Source of the DNA: Mariannaea sp. PMI_226
Lineage: Eukaryota; Ascomycota; Sordariomycetes; Hypocreales; Nectriaceae
DNA length: 64,000 bases
Direction: 5' to 3'
Assembly (NCBI GenBank): GCA_024336345.1
Contig: JANFOG010000001.1
Coordinates: 1,860,001 to 1,924,000 of the forward strand
Each line of letters starts with the position of its first letter. The first letter of the stretch is position 1. Shown one piece after another: positions 32,684 to 44,878 of this stretch. The position numbers and the translations under genes are program-made. Under the pieces are notes generated by a model. It had not been told where the DNA came from, did no database searches, and worked only from the letters and a program-made list of their open reading frames with translations.

Positions 32684-34537
32684 GAGGAAAGATAAGAGAG
32701 CTGATTGGACTATATGAAAGCGAAAGGGACGATGAACAATCACAACCCAGTTATGTATGAAAATGTACGCTAGGTAGAATGCAAGTTTTGGAAACTGGTA
32801 TAATTATTTACTTGTGCTGTTGTTGTTGAGCCCGTACGTAATGTCCATGGCCTAATATTGGTCTCAATGTCGACACCCTGTTTAGAAGCCTCCTCAAAGC
32901 CTACCTGATCAGATTTCACAGGCCTGCATCACATCACTGAAAACAAATGTCACGGTTAGGTATATGGATCTATGGCAAGGTAGTGAGGTAGTTAGGTAAC
33001 TACTGTAACATTGCAGTGTGTGTCAGCAGGATACCAACTGGAATGTAAGTTACCCCGAATAGGAAGAAGATGAGAGGAATCCATGATCCTTAGTGGCGGC
33101 GACTGAAGGACCCCTACAGAGACGATGGAAGTTTTTGGGGGCGACTACCTCATGTTACATTTACAGTAATATTCAAAATCATGTGTACACAGACACAGCG
33201 GCTGCCTGAGGTAACCAACCTACTTGCTAGCTACCTTGCCTACTGTAGATATGTAAGCACGATTACCTTAGTTACAAGCACGAACGGCCGCCCTCTTGAT
33301 GAGTGTGTGATGAGTGTTCGCCGAATTAACACATTCACATGCAGCTAAAGATGGCCCAAAAGAAAAGACTCTCTCGCAAATATAAACAAACGGGATGTGT
33401 CGTATAAGTACGGGAGCAAGGAGGTAACTAGGTGATCTCGTATTTTCATGCGGATTGCAAACAGGTACCATGATATATGTTCAAGTTCATGACTCCTATC
33501 TTACTTGACAAGATCAAGCTACCTACCTATCCCCACGCCACACGGTAACCACGCACACGGGTAACCTAGACTGGCCATTTCGCTATTCTTTTCGCAATCG
33601 CGGATAGTGTGTGCTAAATTGTCACCGCCACCTTTTCCCTATATTAGGGCAGGTACCTATGGAAGGTATTTCATCTACCTAGGGACCTTATGGACCCGAC
33701 CTACCTTCCAACCATAGGGAGGCTGTGTTAAACAAAAGGTGCCCGGAATCCATGATGGAGGTACTGCCGCTAATACTCACGACAACAGTAACGAGGCACA
33801 AAGCAAATGCACAGACTCCCTGTTCCCAGGGACTTGGTACTGGAGAGAAGATGACAAAGAAAAAAAAAAAAAAAGGTCCCGTCAATTTTTTCCTAGTTCC
33901 TTAGGGGGTGGAACAGGACAGGGTAGGGCCAGTGTAAAAGGGTCCTCCTGTATGTACCTATAGACGATGAGTGAGGTGGTGCGTCGGGATAGATCCTAGT
34001 TGGGTTACATTGGGGCCAGTAGGCTCGGGCTATTGTCCCTCTAGTGGCCGGTTTGACATGCAACTCTTCCTCTCCCCTACCACTCAGACAAAGACGGCGA
34101 CGATTGCGGCGTTCACCATCCCTGTCTGTACCCTTCCTCGCCATTCTCACGAATGATAATGCACATGCCCAAGCTGACCCAGCCAGCTTCGTCCACGGTC
34201 TGACATGCATAATCCGCTCCGTTCTCGACCACATGGACGGGCTAACTTGCAAACAAACACTCTCTACTCCCGTGTCCTCCGTGGGTTTCCCACCACTCGT
34301 GATTCTCTCGCACACCTACCTGTCCTTTGTTCCGTCTCTGTCGCTACAGTTGTCTGCCTCACTTGTCAATGCTCAACTCGCACCGCCCGCTGTTTGCTTC
34401 TTTGTTCGCCCTGTGATCCCGCTGGTCTCCAGATAGTGAAAGTCTGCTTACAATGATGGTCTGATTGACACTTGTGTGCGAATCCCTTTCCCTCCCGTCT
34501 TTCGTAATCAAAGACGGAAGAGACTCATCACCTCGCA
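32684..34537. other. Intergenic region with dense TACCT/AGGTA words
   Basis: No gene is supported in 1.85 kb. The segment 33,480-33,720 carries many ACCTACCT, GGTACCT and CCTAGG words. An A-run lies at about 33,850-33,866. The last 300 bases, rich in pyrimidines, are the probable promoter and leader of the cysteine-rich membrane protein gene. Confidence 0.5.
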
Positions 34538-35837
34538 ATGCGCCTCCTCCACCTCTACCACGCACTCTTCCTCAGCTTGGCTTCTGCCCAGCTCGTCGAA
34601 CGCTATGGCGCCGTACCAATCGACCCTACTGGTTTGACACCGCGATACTTCCTAGATAAATCGCTCCCGTTTGCGAAACGTGCCGGTACCAGCTGTGGAG
34701 ATGATAAGCATAGTTGTAAGTTTCCATGGCAGACGTCCCATCCTTATCGTAATAAGGCTGGCCTAACTAACGTCACTCGCTCTTTCAACAGGTCTTGACG
34801 TTGGCTTCGGTGACGGCTGCTGCGACAATGACTCTTACTGCTACGTCAATCGCTCAGGCGACCTCAAATGCTGCCCCATCGGCTCAAACTGTGTCGACGA
34901 CTCTCCATGCAACTCAACTGCCTATTTCTGCACCCGCACCGTCACTACTGGCTCAACTCCAGTCGCCCGCCCAGGATGCTGTGGTCGTCGGTGCCCAGAG
35001 ACCAGCCTCTTCTTATGTGCTGCGAGCTTGGGCGGTGGCTGCTGCTCTTATGGTGCCGACTGTCGTGCCAACGGTGCTTGTGCTGCCACCAAGACGGCGT
35101 CAGAATCGAACACACTTACCCTCATCGCGGAAGGAGAATGCACTGCTTCCCAACACAAGTGCGCTGACGGAACTGGATGCTGCGAAGATGGACAACACTG
35201 CACCCAGGTGAGCGGCACTGGCTATTGCGCACCAGGTAACATAACAGAATCTATGAACGCCGTCCCTGACCCAGACAAGGCCGGCCTCTCCAACGGCGCC
35301 AAAGCTGGAATTGGTATTGGTGCTGTTGTAGGCGCCAGCATTATCGTGGGTGGACTTACCTGGCTATGCATCTCGCATCGCCGCCAGCACCGGCGCAGTT
35401 TGGGCATGGAGGACTCAGGCATCGGGGGCGACAGCGTGCCTGTGGATGAGATGGAGGAAGCATCAGGCACCGATGGCAGCCGGGCGGCACGGCATGGCCT
35501 TACACAAGACTATTTCGGACCCGACGCTGAGACAGGCCCCTTCACCGAGACGACTGCTCCCTTTGATACCTCGCCAGGGCAGTCCCGAGCAGTGCCAACG
35601 AGACCGGACGGCCCTGGAGACATTACGGCCGCTGTGGAAATCGACTCAAGACCAAGAGAGCACCCAGGCGATGGTTTCTTATCACCACATTCGAACTCGA
35701 GTAGTCAACCAACACCCCAGTCCGAAACCATTGATGGCCGCTTCGAGCTATATGGGTCTGAAGAAAGAGAGCCATTATCTATCGTCCCAACTCCAAAAGA
35801 AAGTCCCGTAATCAAGAGTATGAACCAAGCAGAATAA
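34538..35837 (+). CDS. Secretory-pathway cysteine-rich single-pass membrane protein, function unknown
   Basis: Exons 34538-34715 and 34792-35837 (GTAAGT donor, CAACAG acceptor) encode 407 residues. A signal peptide (about 1-18, MRLLHLYHALFLSLASA) is followed by a Lys-Arg at 47-48 that fits Kex2 processing. A lumenal or extracellular region with more than twenty cysteines follows, many as CC pairs (GDGCCDNDSYC, LKCCPIGSNC, GGGCCSYGADC, GTGCCEDGQHC). The repeated CC spacing suggests three or four small disulfide-bonded modules. One transmembrane helix lies near 228-254 (AKAGIGIGAVVGASIIVGGL) with a following basic stop-transfer segment (SHRRQHRRS). The cytosolic tail of about 150 residues is Ser/Pro/Glu-rich and probably disordered. 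This is the layout of a cell-surface sensor or wall-binding protein. I do not recognise a named family. Confidence 0.8.
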
Positions 35838-36180
35838 GAGCGATATTATTCGAGATGATGAAAATCGTTTTGCCTTTTATTTGACTAAGAACGCCTAAAT
35901 ACCCTTCCCTGTTCATGCCGGCAAAAAAAGAAAAGGGACCGTCCAAATTCTCTCCAGATAAATAAAAAAAAAACCATACGTAAAGTAGGTCGGAGACGAA
36001 TCACCAGGGTCACATTGCCCAAAACTCCATGCAAGAGAGACCAAAAAAAAAACATAAAAAAAAGACGGGAATGAAATATCACAATATTTCCTTGAACGCC
36101 GAAGGGCATAAGCGCCCACCAAAGAGAGAAAGAAGAAATTGCGCACAAGGCTCGAAGAAATGACTCCCAAGGAGGCAAAT
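35838..36180. other. Convergent intergenic spacer
   Basis: Tail-to-tail spacer with several A-runs (for example 35,966-35,974 and 36,044-36,062) that may contain poly(A) signals for the flanking genes. No gene is seen. Confidence 0.6.
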
Positions 36181-36684
36181 CTAGCAAACGGCACCGCCAA
36201 ATGGAGCACAGGTACGAAGATCCTTGACCAACTCTTCGACACTGCTAAGATGCTGGCTTAGCAGCTCCTGCTTCTCCTCTGTGGTGAGAATATGGGAATC
36301 AACCCTGGTGCTGGAGCTTGATTTGCGGCTGTCCTCGGAGGAAAATGTACCAGCAAGCTTGCTGGGGCTGCGCTGGAGCATGCCAGGAACCGAGTCACGC
36401 TGTTCGGCACAGGGAATAGATGGCGTCTCAGGCATCAGATAAAAGTAAAGGAACTCGACAAGCTTGAGCTTGACCTCTCGGGCAGTGGATCGCGACTTGA
36501 AGAGGGAAGTAACAGTAAGGAGACCATCTAGATCTTCGAACGTGCGTGTGTTTCGGGGGGTATCAATGAGGGCGGTAACGAGGGTCAGGAGTGTTGCTGA
36601 TTGGATAGCTGGGCAATTGAAAGGCTCGAGGAGGTCAAGAAGAAGCTGTGGTTGGAGATGTCAGCTCAGATATCTTTGGACAAC

Positions 36685-36720
<36 letters not shown>

Positions 36721-37211
36721 GATGCATGTATGCATGTGGTTTGTAGGTGTTTTGGCGGCTGGGCGCATTGTTGATATCATCATTTACTTACATTCATGTT
36801 CTGTTCCCTTGAAAAGAGGGCCTTGCTAGGAGGATGCAGCAACATAGTACCTTGAATAAGGTCAAGAGCGCTCAGAATCAAGAGATCATTTTGGCCGTCA
36901 CCGCCCTTGGCCATGAGACGATCCAGTGTCCCAATCAATCGCGATGCAGCGTTCCATTCGAACCCTTCTTGGAGCTTAAAGAACTCGCGGAAGGCAGGAT
37001 CTTGGCCAAGTTGTGAGAGGTCCTTGGTGCGAGGAGAAGAAGCATTGTCGTCATTCCTGTCGTGGTCTCGGCTGCGGCTGGTTCGATCACTGTTTGGGTT
37101 GGAAAGGCAGATCTGGGCGAGAAGGCCCTCGACCTGACGGAGGCCCTTGCGAACCTTTGGGCCATCATAGGACGACAAATTGTCGAAAGCTAGAGAGAGA
37201 AGAGATTCCAT
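36181..37211 (-). CDS. CDC14: Septation initiation protein Cdc14 (Sid1-kinase partner)
   Basis: Two minus-strand exons (37211-36792 and 36645-36181), both in phase 0, encode 294 residues. The N-terminus (MESLLSLAFDNLSSYDGPKVRKGLRQVEGLLAQIC) and the helical core DPAFREFFKLQEGFEWN, SRLIGTLDRLM, DLIQGTMLLHPPSKALFSRE and LLLDLLEPFNCPAIQSATL match the fungal CDC14 family of Schizosaccharomyces pombe. That protein is not the phosphatase of the same name. It binds the Sid1 kinase at the spindle pole body in the septation initiation network, which drives septum formation in hyphae. The protein is an ARM-like helical repeat, with a Ser-rich variable stretch near the C-terminus. The 146-bp intron contains a (CA)n(TA)n microsatellite directly after the branch-proximal region. 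Confidence 0.9.
36685..36720 (+). repeat. (CA)n(TA)n microsatellite inside the CDC14 intron
   Basis: About ten CA units run directly into about eight TA units. The whole tract lies within the intron between 36,646 and 36,791, so length change would not alter the protein but could affect intron length and splicing. Confidence 0.85.
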
Positions 37212-40200
37212 AATGACGGGCGTATGTTTTGAAAGTCGTGTGTGCCGTGTGTGCGTGTTTGTGTGTGTTCGTAAGGGTATGTGTATGAGTTTGAAGGAGA
37301 GTGGGTGAGTGGATTGGTTGCTTTGTTTACTACTTCACACAATGAAAGAAGAAATGAAGTGACAGAAGACAACCCAAGGGGGAAAAAAACAACAAATGCG
37401 AGGACTGAGGCTGACTCGAGCTGCAGGGCTTCAATAAAAAAAAAAGTTGTAAATTGGAATACAAGTAAGAAAAAAAGAAGTGAAAGTAGAATCAGGTATT
37501 ATGCAGCAATCGAGTAGCCGAGCCCAAGCATTGGAAGGGACTGGAGAAGCAGAAGAAGGCCTGCGATCAAGGGCGCCAATGGTGGAAGTTTATGTTGTAA
37601 GTGCATGCGCAAGTGTGAGAATTGGAAGTGTATAGCTCACGATTTCCCCGGCAACGAGTTTGATTGTTAGCGTGATCCAAGGTGTTTTAGCCGTTGCTCG
37701 CTGAAATGAATGAAGCAAGTCCACTAATCCGACCCCAATTCGTTGCGGGGGGGGAAGGAAGGGGGAGGGTTCCTGTACTGAGGTACGGTCCGTCACGGTA
37801 CGTACTTCTTGCAAATCTCCCGCACATTAGGTACCAAGGTACCTCAAGGTATCTGAGATGCACAACTTCCAGAAGGGCGGCCCAGCTTTCAGGCCGTCCT
37901 TCTCACTGCAACCCCCCACTGAACGAGAGAAAAAAAAAAGGAACGGGAACCCTCCGGTGGCGGTCGGGGGCTCCCGTCGCTGGCACCACAGGAAGAGTGG
38001 GCATGTTTGCAGCTAGAGAATGGGCCTCACAAGGGAGGACCACCCACGGATGGACCCCATTGTGCAGATGTCTTTGTTGGTCCGGGACAGGTTTAGTGGG
38101 ATCGGGGGCGGGTTTGACGGGTGACGCTGCAGGGCTCGCTTCCGCAGATTGGATGAAATGACCTTGTCTGATTGCTGGAGGGCGCAGGATTAGTCGAGTA
38201 ATTTTGCATGCCTTATTAGTCTACAGCACAGTACAGAGTACTGTAGTATCCACGAGGGATGGAGTTGTGTGTTGAAGATAACACGGGTAACTCATCGTAC
38301 AGTAGTCAACCTACCTAAGGCAGAGTGCAGTACTTGATGCATTACCCTATCTCGGAGGAGGCAGGTTTGCGGAGAACTGATGAGGTGGCCGAAAGAAATA
38401 CGAAACGCCGAACTCGGTTCTCCTTTATTGAGACCGTTGCAGGACTTTGTAGCTGCAGTCTTTAGCAGAGTCGTCGACGTTTACTGAACTTTGGGACGCC
38501 ACAATGAGATGTCTGCATGTGCGCATCATCCTCGTGTAAAGATGCCCCAGCTATCAGTTGATCAAATCTTACTGAGGTAACCTCCACCTCCGTAAGCAAA
38601 CAAACAAGGGAGAACATTAGCATTACTATATAGAGAACTGAAAGAAGCAAAAAAGAAGAAAAAATTCGAATAAAACAAGAACTGTGGGAATTTGAACTAC
38701 ATCCGCTTCCACAAGAGCTTCCAATATAATTCGGACGTCAATCCGCACAGGCCGGCAGAGAAAATGGGGAAAGGAGGAACTGAGAATCAGTGGATGGTGG
38801 GCTGAGGTGGTGTGGTTCAGATCGTGTCCATGGTCCTACTCGCATCGTAAACTACCTACCTTACCCTGCCTTGATATGTCAGTTGGGTACCGAAGAGGAC
38901 GAGTCCTGTCTTCTTCATCAAACATCCATACCTGGCTTATCCCTTTCACCCCTGGTGAACGCACCACCGGTTATATAACAAGGTCACACATGCCATTCTC
39001 CCCCAGGTCTTTTGGCTTATGTTTTGCAGTCTTCAAATCCTTTTTTTATTTTTATATTTTTTTTTGCCTGTGCGTCAAACGCCGGCGGTATCAAAGTCTT
39101 AGCAAAGGGAACCTTTTCGGTTGTTATTGTCTTGCCAGTACAGTCAGCGCCTTTCCATTTACCCTGTCAATTCACTTCTTGTTCCCCTTCTCCCGTTTGC
39201 CCGTCCGGCAGCATCGGATCTCAAGCAGCTCCAAACAGCTGCAACATGCTGCATGAGAAAGGCCTTGGGGGAAGCAGATGCCTCACTTCCGTCGTCTATC
39301 AAGTTCACCATGCCTGTTTTCATATGGTTCAGTGCAACTCTGAAGCGAACCCCTGCTGGCCCCTCCCTTCCCCCCCCCCTCTCCTCCTCTTTTGTGAGGG
39401 ATTGCAGAAGGGAGGAGTGTCATCGATGCATCGTTGGTTACCTAACTAAGTAGTTAGCCAACCAACCAACAAGAGGCAAGCTAGCATTGCCCTTGCTTGT
39501 CGGGCGCTGTCACCTCAACCAACTTCATTAATTCCTCATTCTGGAATGGAGTATAGAATATAACTCGGTAGTTCGAAGCATTGACTAACTGGAGGGTTTC
39601 CATTATTGTCATTGTTGTTACAGATTTCCTCTACGTTCTCAGTTTCGCAGTTGTATTTAACTGTCTCCTTTTTTGGCCTCTCCTCTGCTTTGGCCACATT
39701 GCTACATAGTAGGCAGACTGCTTCTGTTGTTACCTTGCTGTTGTAACACCATTGGATATTCCATCAAAATTACGTATCAACGGTATGTATGTTTGGGAAC
39801 GACCTCCACATGGCACCAAATCACTGCATGCAAGCTTTTGAATGCCAACTCATATCTACATGACTTCCCCCGCATCTGGCATCATTAGCTACCCTCCTTC
39901 AACCGGGACTTTGTACCGTTCCCAGCGCGGGCGGAAGAGTCCTGGGTAGGTAGCCACATATCCCGTGGATGCTTACTACCACCACCTGTCCGCTATCTGC
40001 CTTGGGTAAGGTATAAGTCAGACCTGCCTTAGGTACCTACCACTCATCACCTAACCCTAACATACCTACCTATATCCCTCTGCCTCTATTGGCGGGTTGG
40101 CATGAGCAGCAGGTTGCCAGCGCATCATCATCTACAGCAGCTTAGAGGACCTGTGGAGTACTATGTATCTCTTGGTGGTGGTGGTGGTGGTTTTTAGGGC

Positions 40201-40962
40201 TGCTTCTGCTTCATGATGCTTTGGTGGTTCTCTCGCTTCTGCCTTCCGCCCCTCTCCTGCCCCACAGGAAAGCTACCCTTCCCCACTAAGAGCACTAGAG
40301 GGGAAGAGGTACAGTACCTTGGCTTCAGTAACCTTGGCCTCAGTGACCTTGGCTTGGGTACCTACTGCACCGTAGGCACCTCAGTCTCCATCTTTAGCCC
40401 CATCTCTCAGGCCAACTGGAACGTCATTGGGTTCGAAAAGAGAGTTGCGACGTTTACACATGACGACCCCGCCATCTTTTTTGGCTGCTTCTGCCTTGTG
40501 GCTTGTGCCTCCAACTGCACCTCTTCATCGTCCTGCAATTCTCCCTTCACTTCCCATTCTCATCCCCCCCCTCCTCCCTCCCTCTCCTCTCCCTCTCTCC
40601 TGTCTCTTGTCTCTCTCTCTCTCTCAATCCTCTCACTTATTAATTAAGCTCTGCCCTCCCTTGCGGCCTGGGGAGGGGCCCAAACTTCACTCTCTTGTCC
40701 TGGCTACTTACTGATCCCGCGAACTTCTATACTCTAGCTTGCTACGCCTCTCCCAAAGCTTTCCGCCACCCATCTCAATAGATAGGTAGCTTGCTATCAC
40801 CAGCAAACGCATCTAAGACAAGGCCTCCGTCACTGATCATCCCACCACTTACAAAACACCGCCTGCCCAGGTTGTTTTTTGTCTCTCAACATTCACACCG
40901 GCTTCTTGTTCTCATCCTCGTTGCGCTCTCTTTCCCTCCTCACTCACCTGTACTCGCACTTC
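37212..40962. other. Divergent intergenic region between CDC14 and the GGPP synthase gene
   Basis: A 3.75-kb stretch. The right third is strongly pyrimidine-rich (40,540-40,640 CT-run), as expected for a promoter or leader of a highly expressed gene. It also holds a 15-bp tandem minisatellite (40,316-40,360), a GGT-triplet run near 40,173-40,192 and TACCT/AGGTA words (37,780-37,850, 39,940-40,075). No convincing gene is seen. Confidence 0.5.
40316..40360 (+). repeat. Three-copy 15-bp minisatellite upstream of the GGPP synthase gene
   Basis: Units ACCTTGGCTTCAGTA, ACCTTGGCCTCAGTG and ACCTTGGCTTGGGTA follow head to tail and differ at a few positions. They lie about 600 bp before the start codon. 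Confidence 0.75.
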
Positions 40963-42231
40963 ATGATCCCCGAACAGAGCCCCGAGTCCTCCAACCTCCT
41001 CTCAATGCTGTCCTTCTCTTCGCAAGCAATGGACAAGATGTCTGGCCCCAAGCCGTTGTCATTGACATCTCCGCTGGGCTCTCCAATAGGATCCCCACTA
41101 GCATCTCCTACTGCCATTCCTCCTCGCACTTCTAGCTCTGGTGTCACCACCCAGACAACTCCCACCAAGTCCACCATGCACTCAACTGTCTCCGAGGGTG
41201 ACTGGATCAGCCCCAAGCAACGCTCTCCCAAGGCAGTCAAAACTAGTCTTGGCATCAGCTTTGGTATGATGCAAGGCTCCAACCCACCTCCTGACCCGAA
41301 TCGATATGCATTCGACGATCTCAACTATACTGCCCAGCGCTCCTGGAATTACGAGAAGGAGAAGGTCGTGCGGGGGCCTTTTGACTATGTCATTAGCCAT
41401 CCTGGCAAGGACTTCCGCGCCCAGCTAATTAGTGCTTTCAACGCCTGGCTCAACGTTCCAAAAGAAAGCTTAGAGGTCGTCACCCGTGTTGTCGGCATGC
41501 TTCACGAATCATCCCTACTCGTTGATGATGTCCAAGATTCATCTGAGTTACGTCGAGGTTTTCCTGTGGCCCACAACATCTTCGGTGTTGCCCAGACTAT
41601 CAATTCAGCCAACTACATCTACTTTGTCGCTCTGCAAGAGCTTCAGAAGCTCAACAACCCTGAGACAATCTCAATGTTTGCCGAGGAGCTTGTCAATCTC
41701 CACCGCGGTCAGGGCATGGACCTCTTCTGGCGAGACACTCTCACCTGCCCTACCGAGGATGACTACCTCGAAATGGTTGGCAACAAGACAGGTGGACTGT
41801 TTCGCCTTGGTATCAAGCTTATGCAGGCCGAGTCCGCTTCTGGAATCGATTGCGTTCCCCTCGTCAACCTCGTTGGCCTCATCTTCCAAATTCGGGATGA
41901 TTACATGAACCTCTCCTCCAAAGAATACAGCAACAACAAGGGCATGTGCGAAGACTTGACAGAGGGTAAATTTTCGTTCCCCGTCATTCACAGCATTCGC
42001 TCCGATCTTACAAACCTACAACTTGTCAACATTCTCAAACAAAGAACCTCGGATATTCAAGTCAAGCGATATGCAGTCGCTTACATGGAATCCACGGGCA
42101 GCTTCGAGTATACCCGGCAGGTTCTTGCTATTCTTGTTGAGCGAGCTCGCAAGATGGCTGAAACTATTGACCAGGGCCGTGGCCACACCAAGGGCATTCA
42201 CAAGATCCTTGACAAGATGGCCATTCCTTGA
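40963..42231 (+). CDS. Geranylgeranyl diphosphate synthase (AL-3/Ggs1 type)
   Basis: An intronless frame of 422 residues. After a Ser/Thr/Pro-rich N-terminal extension of about 115 residues, the trans-prenyltransferase core holds [16 protein letters not shown], the first Asp-rich motif in [10 protein letters not shown] (D188-D192), [50 protein letters not shown] and the second Asp-rich region FQIRDDYMN (D311-D312), then [17 protein letters not shown]. It condenses isopentenyl and farnesyl diphosphate to C20 geranylgeranyl diphosphate, the precursor of protein geranylgeranylation, carotenoids and diterpenes. No terpene cyclase or P450 neighbour is present, so a primary-metabolism role is likely. 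The start at 40963 is preferred; an upstream in-frame ATG at 40879 would add 28 mostly hydrophobic residues. Confidence 0.94.
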   Translation: MIPEQSPESSNLLSMLSFSSQAMDKMSGPKPLSLTSPLGSPIGSPLASPTAIPPRTSSSGVTTQTTPTKSTMHSTVSEGDWISPKQRSPKAVKTSLGISFGMMQGSNPPPDPNRYAFDDLNYTAQRSWNYEKEKVVRGPFDYVISHPGKDFRAQLISAFNAWLNVPKESLEVVTRVVGMLHESSLLVDDVQDSSELRRGFPVAHNIFGVAQTINSANYIYFVALQELQKLNNPETISMFAEELVNLHRGQGMDLFWRDTLTCPTEDDYLEMVGNKTGGLFRLGIKLMQAESASGIDCVPLVNLVGLIFQIRDDYMNLSSKEYSNNKGMCEDLTEGKFSFPVIHSIRSDLTNLQLVNILKQRTSDIQVKRYAVAYMESTGSFEYTRQVLAILVERARKMAETIDQGRGHTKGIHKILDKMAIP

Positions 42232-42789
42232 ACAGCGCCCTCCCAGCCAAATGTAGTCTCTGGGACTGAGACACGAACGGTATATCGCTGCCCATTTTCT
42301 TTTCTGTTTTTTTTTTTTTCATAATATCATATATAACGTGTCATGAAACGAGTGTGTATAGAATGAAATCTGGTTGGCGTCATGTTGGGACCGAGCATCC
42401 TTGTATGAAAGCAAAGAAGGATCATTCACTGTTCTTAACGTTTGATACCTATTGCTCCCGTCTATGCTCCTCATAGTTATGAAGAGATGGAAGGACGGGC
42501 GAATTCGGGCGAGCATGAAAACTGTAGGATTTATTTTGGGGGGCCTTTTTTGCTTGGATTGGGTTATATATAAGTTTTGTGAAATTCTCATGTTACGGAT
42601 ACCCGACATCCCGAATTTATTGCGCCTTCATGGCTTTCATGGTTTTGGTGTACGACGACCCAAATGGTTTACTGTGAATGATTTCCCGTATCCGTCAAAA
42701 CGCCGTTCATAAGTTATCATACAAGGCCCTAAACATGAGCAGAATTTACATCATACAGATTATTAAGTCTTCCATCGTGTCACATTAGT
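42232..42789. other. Convergent intergenic spacer
   Basis: 3' flanks of the GGPP synthase and peroxin genes. A T-run at about 42,308-42,320 precedes AT-rich sequence with probable poly(A) signals. No gene is seen. Confidence 0.6.
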
Positions 42790-44377
42790 TCAGTTTGGAA
42801 CTGGCTCTGCTGCCCTGCGCTTCACAAACCGTACCCATCTGCGGCGTCTCCAAGCACCTCTTCTCCCAGTGCCGTCCTCACCCTCCTCCCAGCTAGGCCG
42901 TGACGCTGAGGCGCGGAGTTTCCCCTTCTCTACCGCTGGATCGAGGACGCCTATGCGGTCGTGCCGCTCATCGTAGATGTCGTAGACCCAGCGCTCGCCC
43001 TCCGTCTCCACTTCAACGCCTGTGATGATGCGTTCTTCCACCCACTCGCGACTCCAGAGGTCAAGCGCCCATTTCTTCTCGCTCCATTCCCAGGCCTCGG
43101 GCGCCATGACATCCTCGAAGAAACGGGTGCCGCGAGGGCGTTCACCAGCAATGCGCGGCTGCGAAAGTGGGTCGTACGGCGACGGCGAGAACAGCCAGGG
43201 CTCCCACTCACCAGCGGGTGACATGCGTTGCAGCTCAAAGATCTCAACTTCACGAGTTTCGGGACTAGAGTCTAGGATAACATCCTGGGCAATCCAGTTG
43301 TTGAGCCACGTCTTGGCTTTTTCCTCTTGCGGTTCCAAGTGCTCCTTGCGAGTGACAAGGAGAAGCTTTGAGACGCTGGGATGGCCCATGCCCACCACGG
43401 CCCATCCGCCCAGGAGAAAGAGAAGCCTCCATGGAATGAGATGCGCGGCGATCGTCATGAACAAGGCTGCTGCCGAGAGGAAGAAGAATAGGGCAGAACT
43501 CATGGCTTCGTCACTGAAATTGGTTACTGGAACCATCAGCGCAACAACCTTGTCGTGCCCTTGGCTGAAGTCGTCCATGCAATTCTGCAGGTCGCGCATA
43601 TTGCGGAAGAAGTCCCTGCTCAGCTCCTTGACTGGGCGAACGGTCGCTGCAGGTGCTAAGGGTGGGCCCATTGGGGAGTATCCAACATTTTGCTCGCTGG
43701 ACAATGTGCCCTTCGGAGGCGCCGGATGGCGCGCGAGGAAGGCCGGGATGAAGACGCCGAAAAGAAGAAGAGCGATGGGTAGGACGCAGAGAAGGTAGGG
43801 GTCGAGGCAGACGAAAGTGTACACGGCGAGGAGGGAAAGGGTGTGCGAGGCTCGGTGCCAGCTCAGAAGACGCTCGACTCGGGCCTGGAACTTGAAGACA
43901 ACTCCGATACGAGCGTTGAAGCGGCGAAAGTTGTAAGACATAGTGGTGATGTTGAAGTTGGGGCGTTCTGCGTGAGCAACCGCCCAGTCATCGTTGTCGG
44001 CCGAGCTCGCATTGTCGTCAGCTGGAATCACTTGCTGGAGGACTCTGTTTTGTTTGGTTTGTTTCATTAGCAGCCCGAATCAGATAGAGGAGTCGAACTC
44101 TGAGTTGAACGACAGGCCGACGGGGCATGGGCAGCACAAACTTTTCAACAAATCGATCTTGCAGGCTCGCCGTGCCCTTAATGGCTGCAATGCCGCTGCG
44201 AAGGCCCGACATCTGCTGAGGCGGCGAGGCCGCTGCTGGTGGCGGCGTCATCGGACGATCTGGATCGGGATCTGCCTTTGGTGAATCTGTAAAGCCTTCG
44301 TGTGGTTGCTCGTCGGGGGATTCTGGTTCGTCGAAATCCTGCCTGGAGGCGAGGATTTCTGCCGTAAAATCATCCAT
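42790..44377 (-). CDS. Pex24-domain peroxin with dysferlin module (Pex23/Pex30 family)
   Basis: Two minus-strand exons (44377-44142 and 44044-42790) give 496 residues. The join reads RFVEK-VLQQVIPADD and uses a weak GTTTGT donor, with a good TGCTAATGA branch site and AAACAG acceptor. The first 78 residues are acidic and Pro-rich. The core follows: YNFRRFNARIGVVFKFQ, a hydrophobic hairpin around LAVYTFVCLDPYLL and LPIALLLFGVFIPAFLARH, then ELSRDFFRNMRDLQNCMDDF and a second hydrophobic pair. The C-terminal third has dysferlin-type repeats (GEWEPWLFSP, APEAWEWSEKKWALD, ERWVYDIYDE). Proteins of this family sit in the ER and peroxisome membranes and control peroxisome number and contact sites. Whether it is nearer to Pex23/Pex30 or Pex24/Pex28 cannot be decided by eye. 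Confidence 0.88.
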
Positions 44378-44878
44378 GAAAGTGCGTGTGCTTATACGTA
44401 TATATATGCGTGGTCACGGCGGGCAGGTGATTATAAGACATGGTGGTGGAATGCCGAGCTTGCCAGGGTGGAGGGTTGAGGTAGGTAGGTAGGTACGCTG
44501 ATTGACCACACTACCCGGTGTCTACTTACAGCAGAGTATGTACCTACCTTACCCACCTAGCTACCTACGTAATTTTGGCACCAGCCAGGTAAGGTAGGAC
44601 CAACTGTACTGAGTTTGGGAAGCGAAGAAAACGGCATGTGACAGCCCTGCCAGGTTGAACTGACATCACCTGGTTCTCCATATTAATTTCCATGGCATAC
44701 TGCAGTACGTACAGTATTCTATTCTTTGAATATCATCTTATTTTATTTACCTCAATTTTCTACTCTCTTGCTCTCTACCCCAATATTCTGTAATTATCCG
44801 AAGCTATAAAAACACTGCTCTTCGAAAGGGTCTGCCAAGCTTGAGCTGATATGTTGTTTTAACTTCTCAACGGCCTGA
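44378..44878. other. Intergenic region with TACCTACC words and a TATA box
   Basis: The peroxin promoter lies on the left. Between 44,480 and 44,600 the sequence is packed with GGTAGGTAGG and TACCTACC words. A good TATA box (TATAAAAA, 44805-44812) points rightward to the small candidate gene that follows. Confidence 0.5.

Noticed and set aside
40045..40060. CCTAACCCTAAC resembling telomere repeat
   Set aside because: Only about two units within TACCT-rich DNA; too short to call an interstitial telomere.
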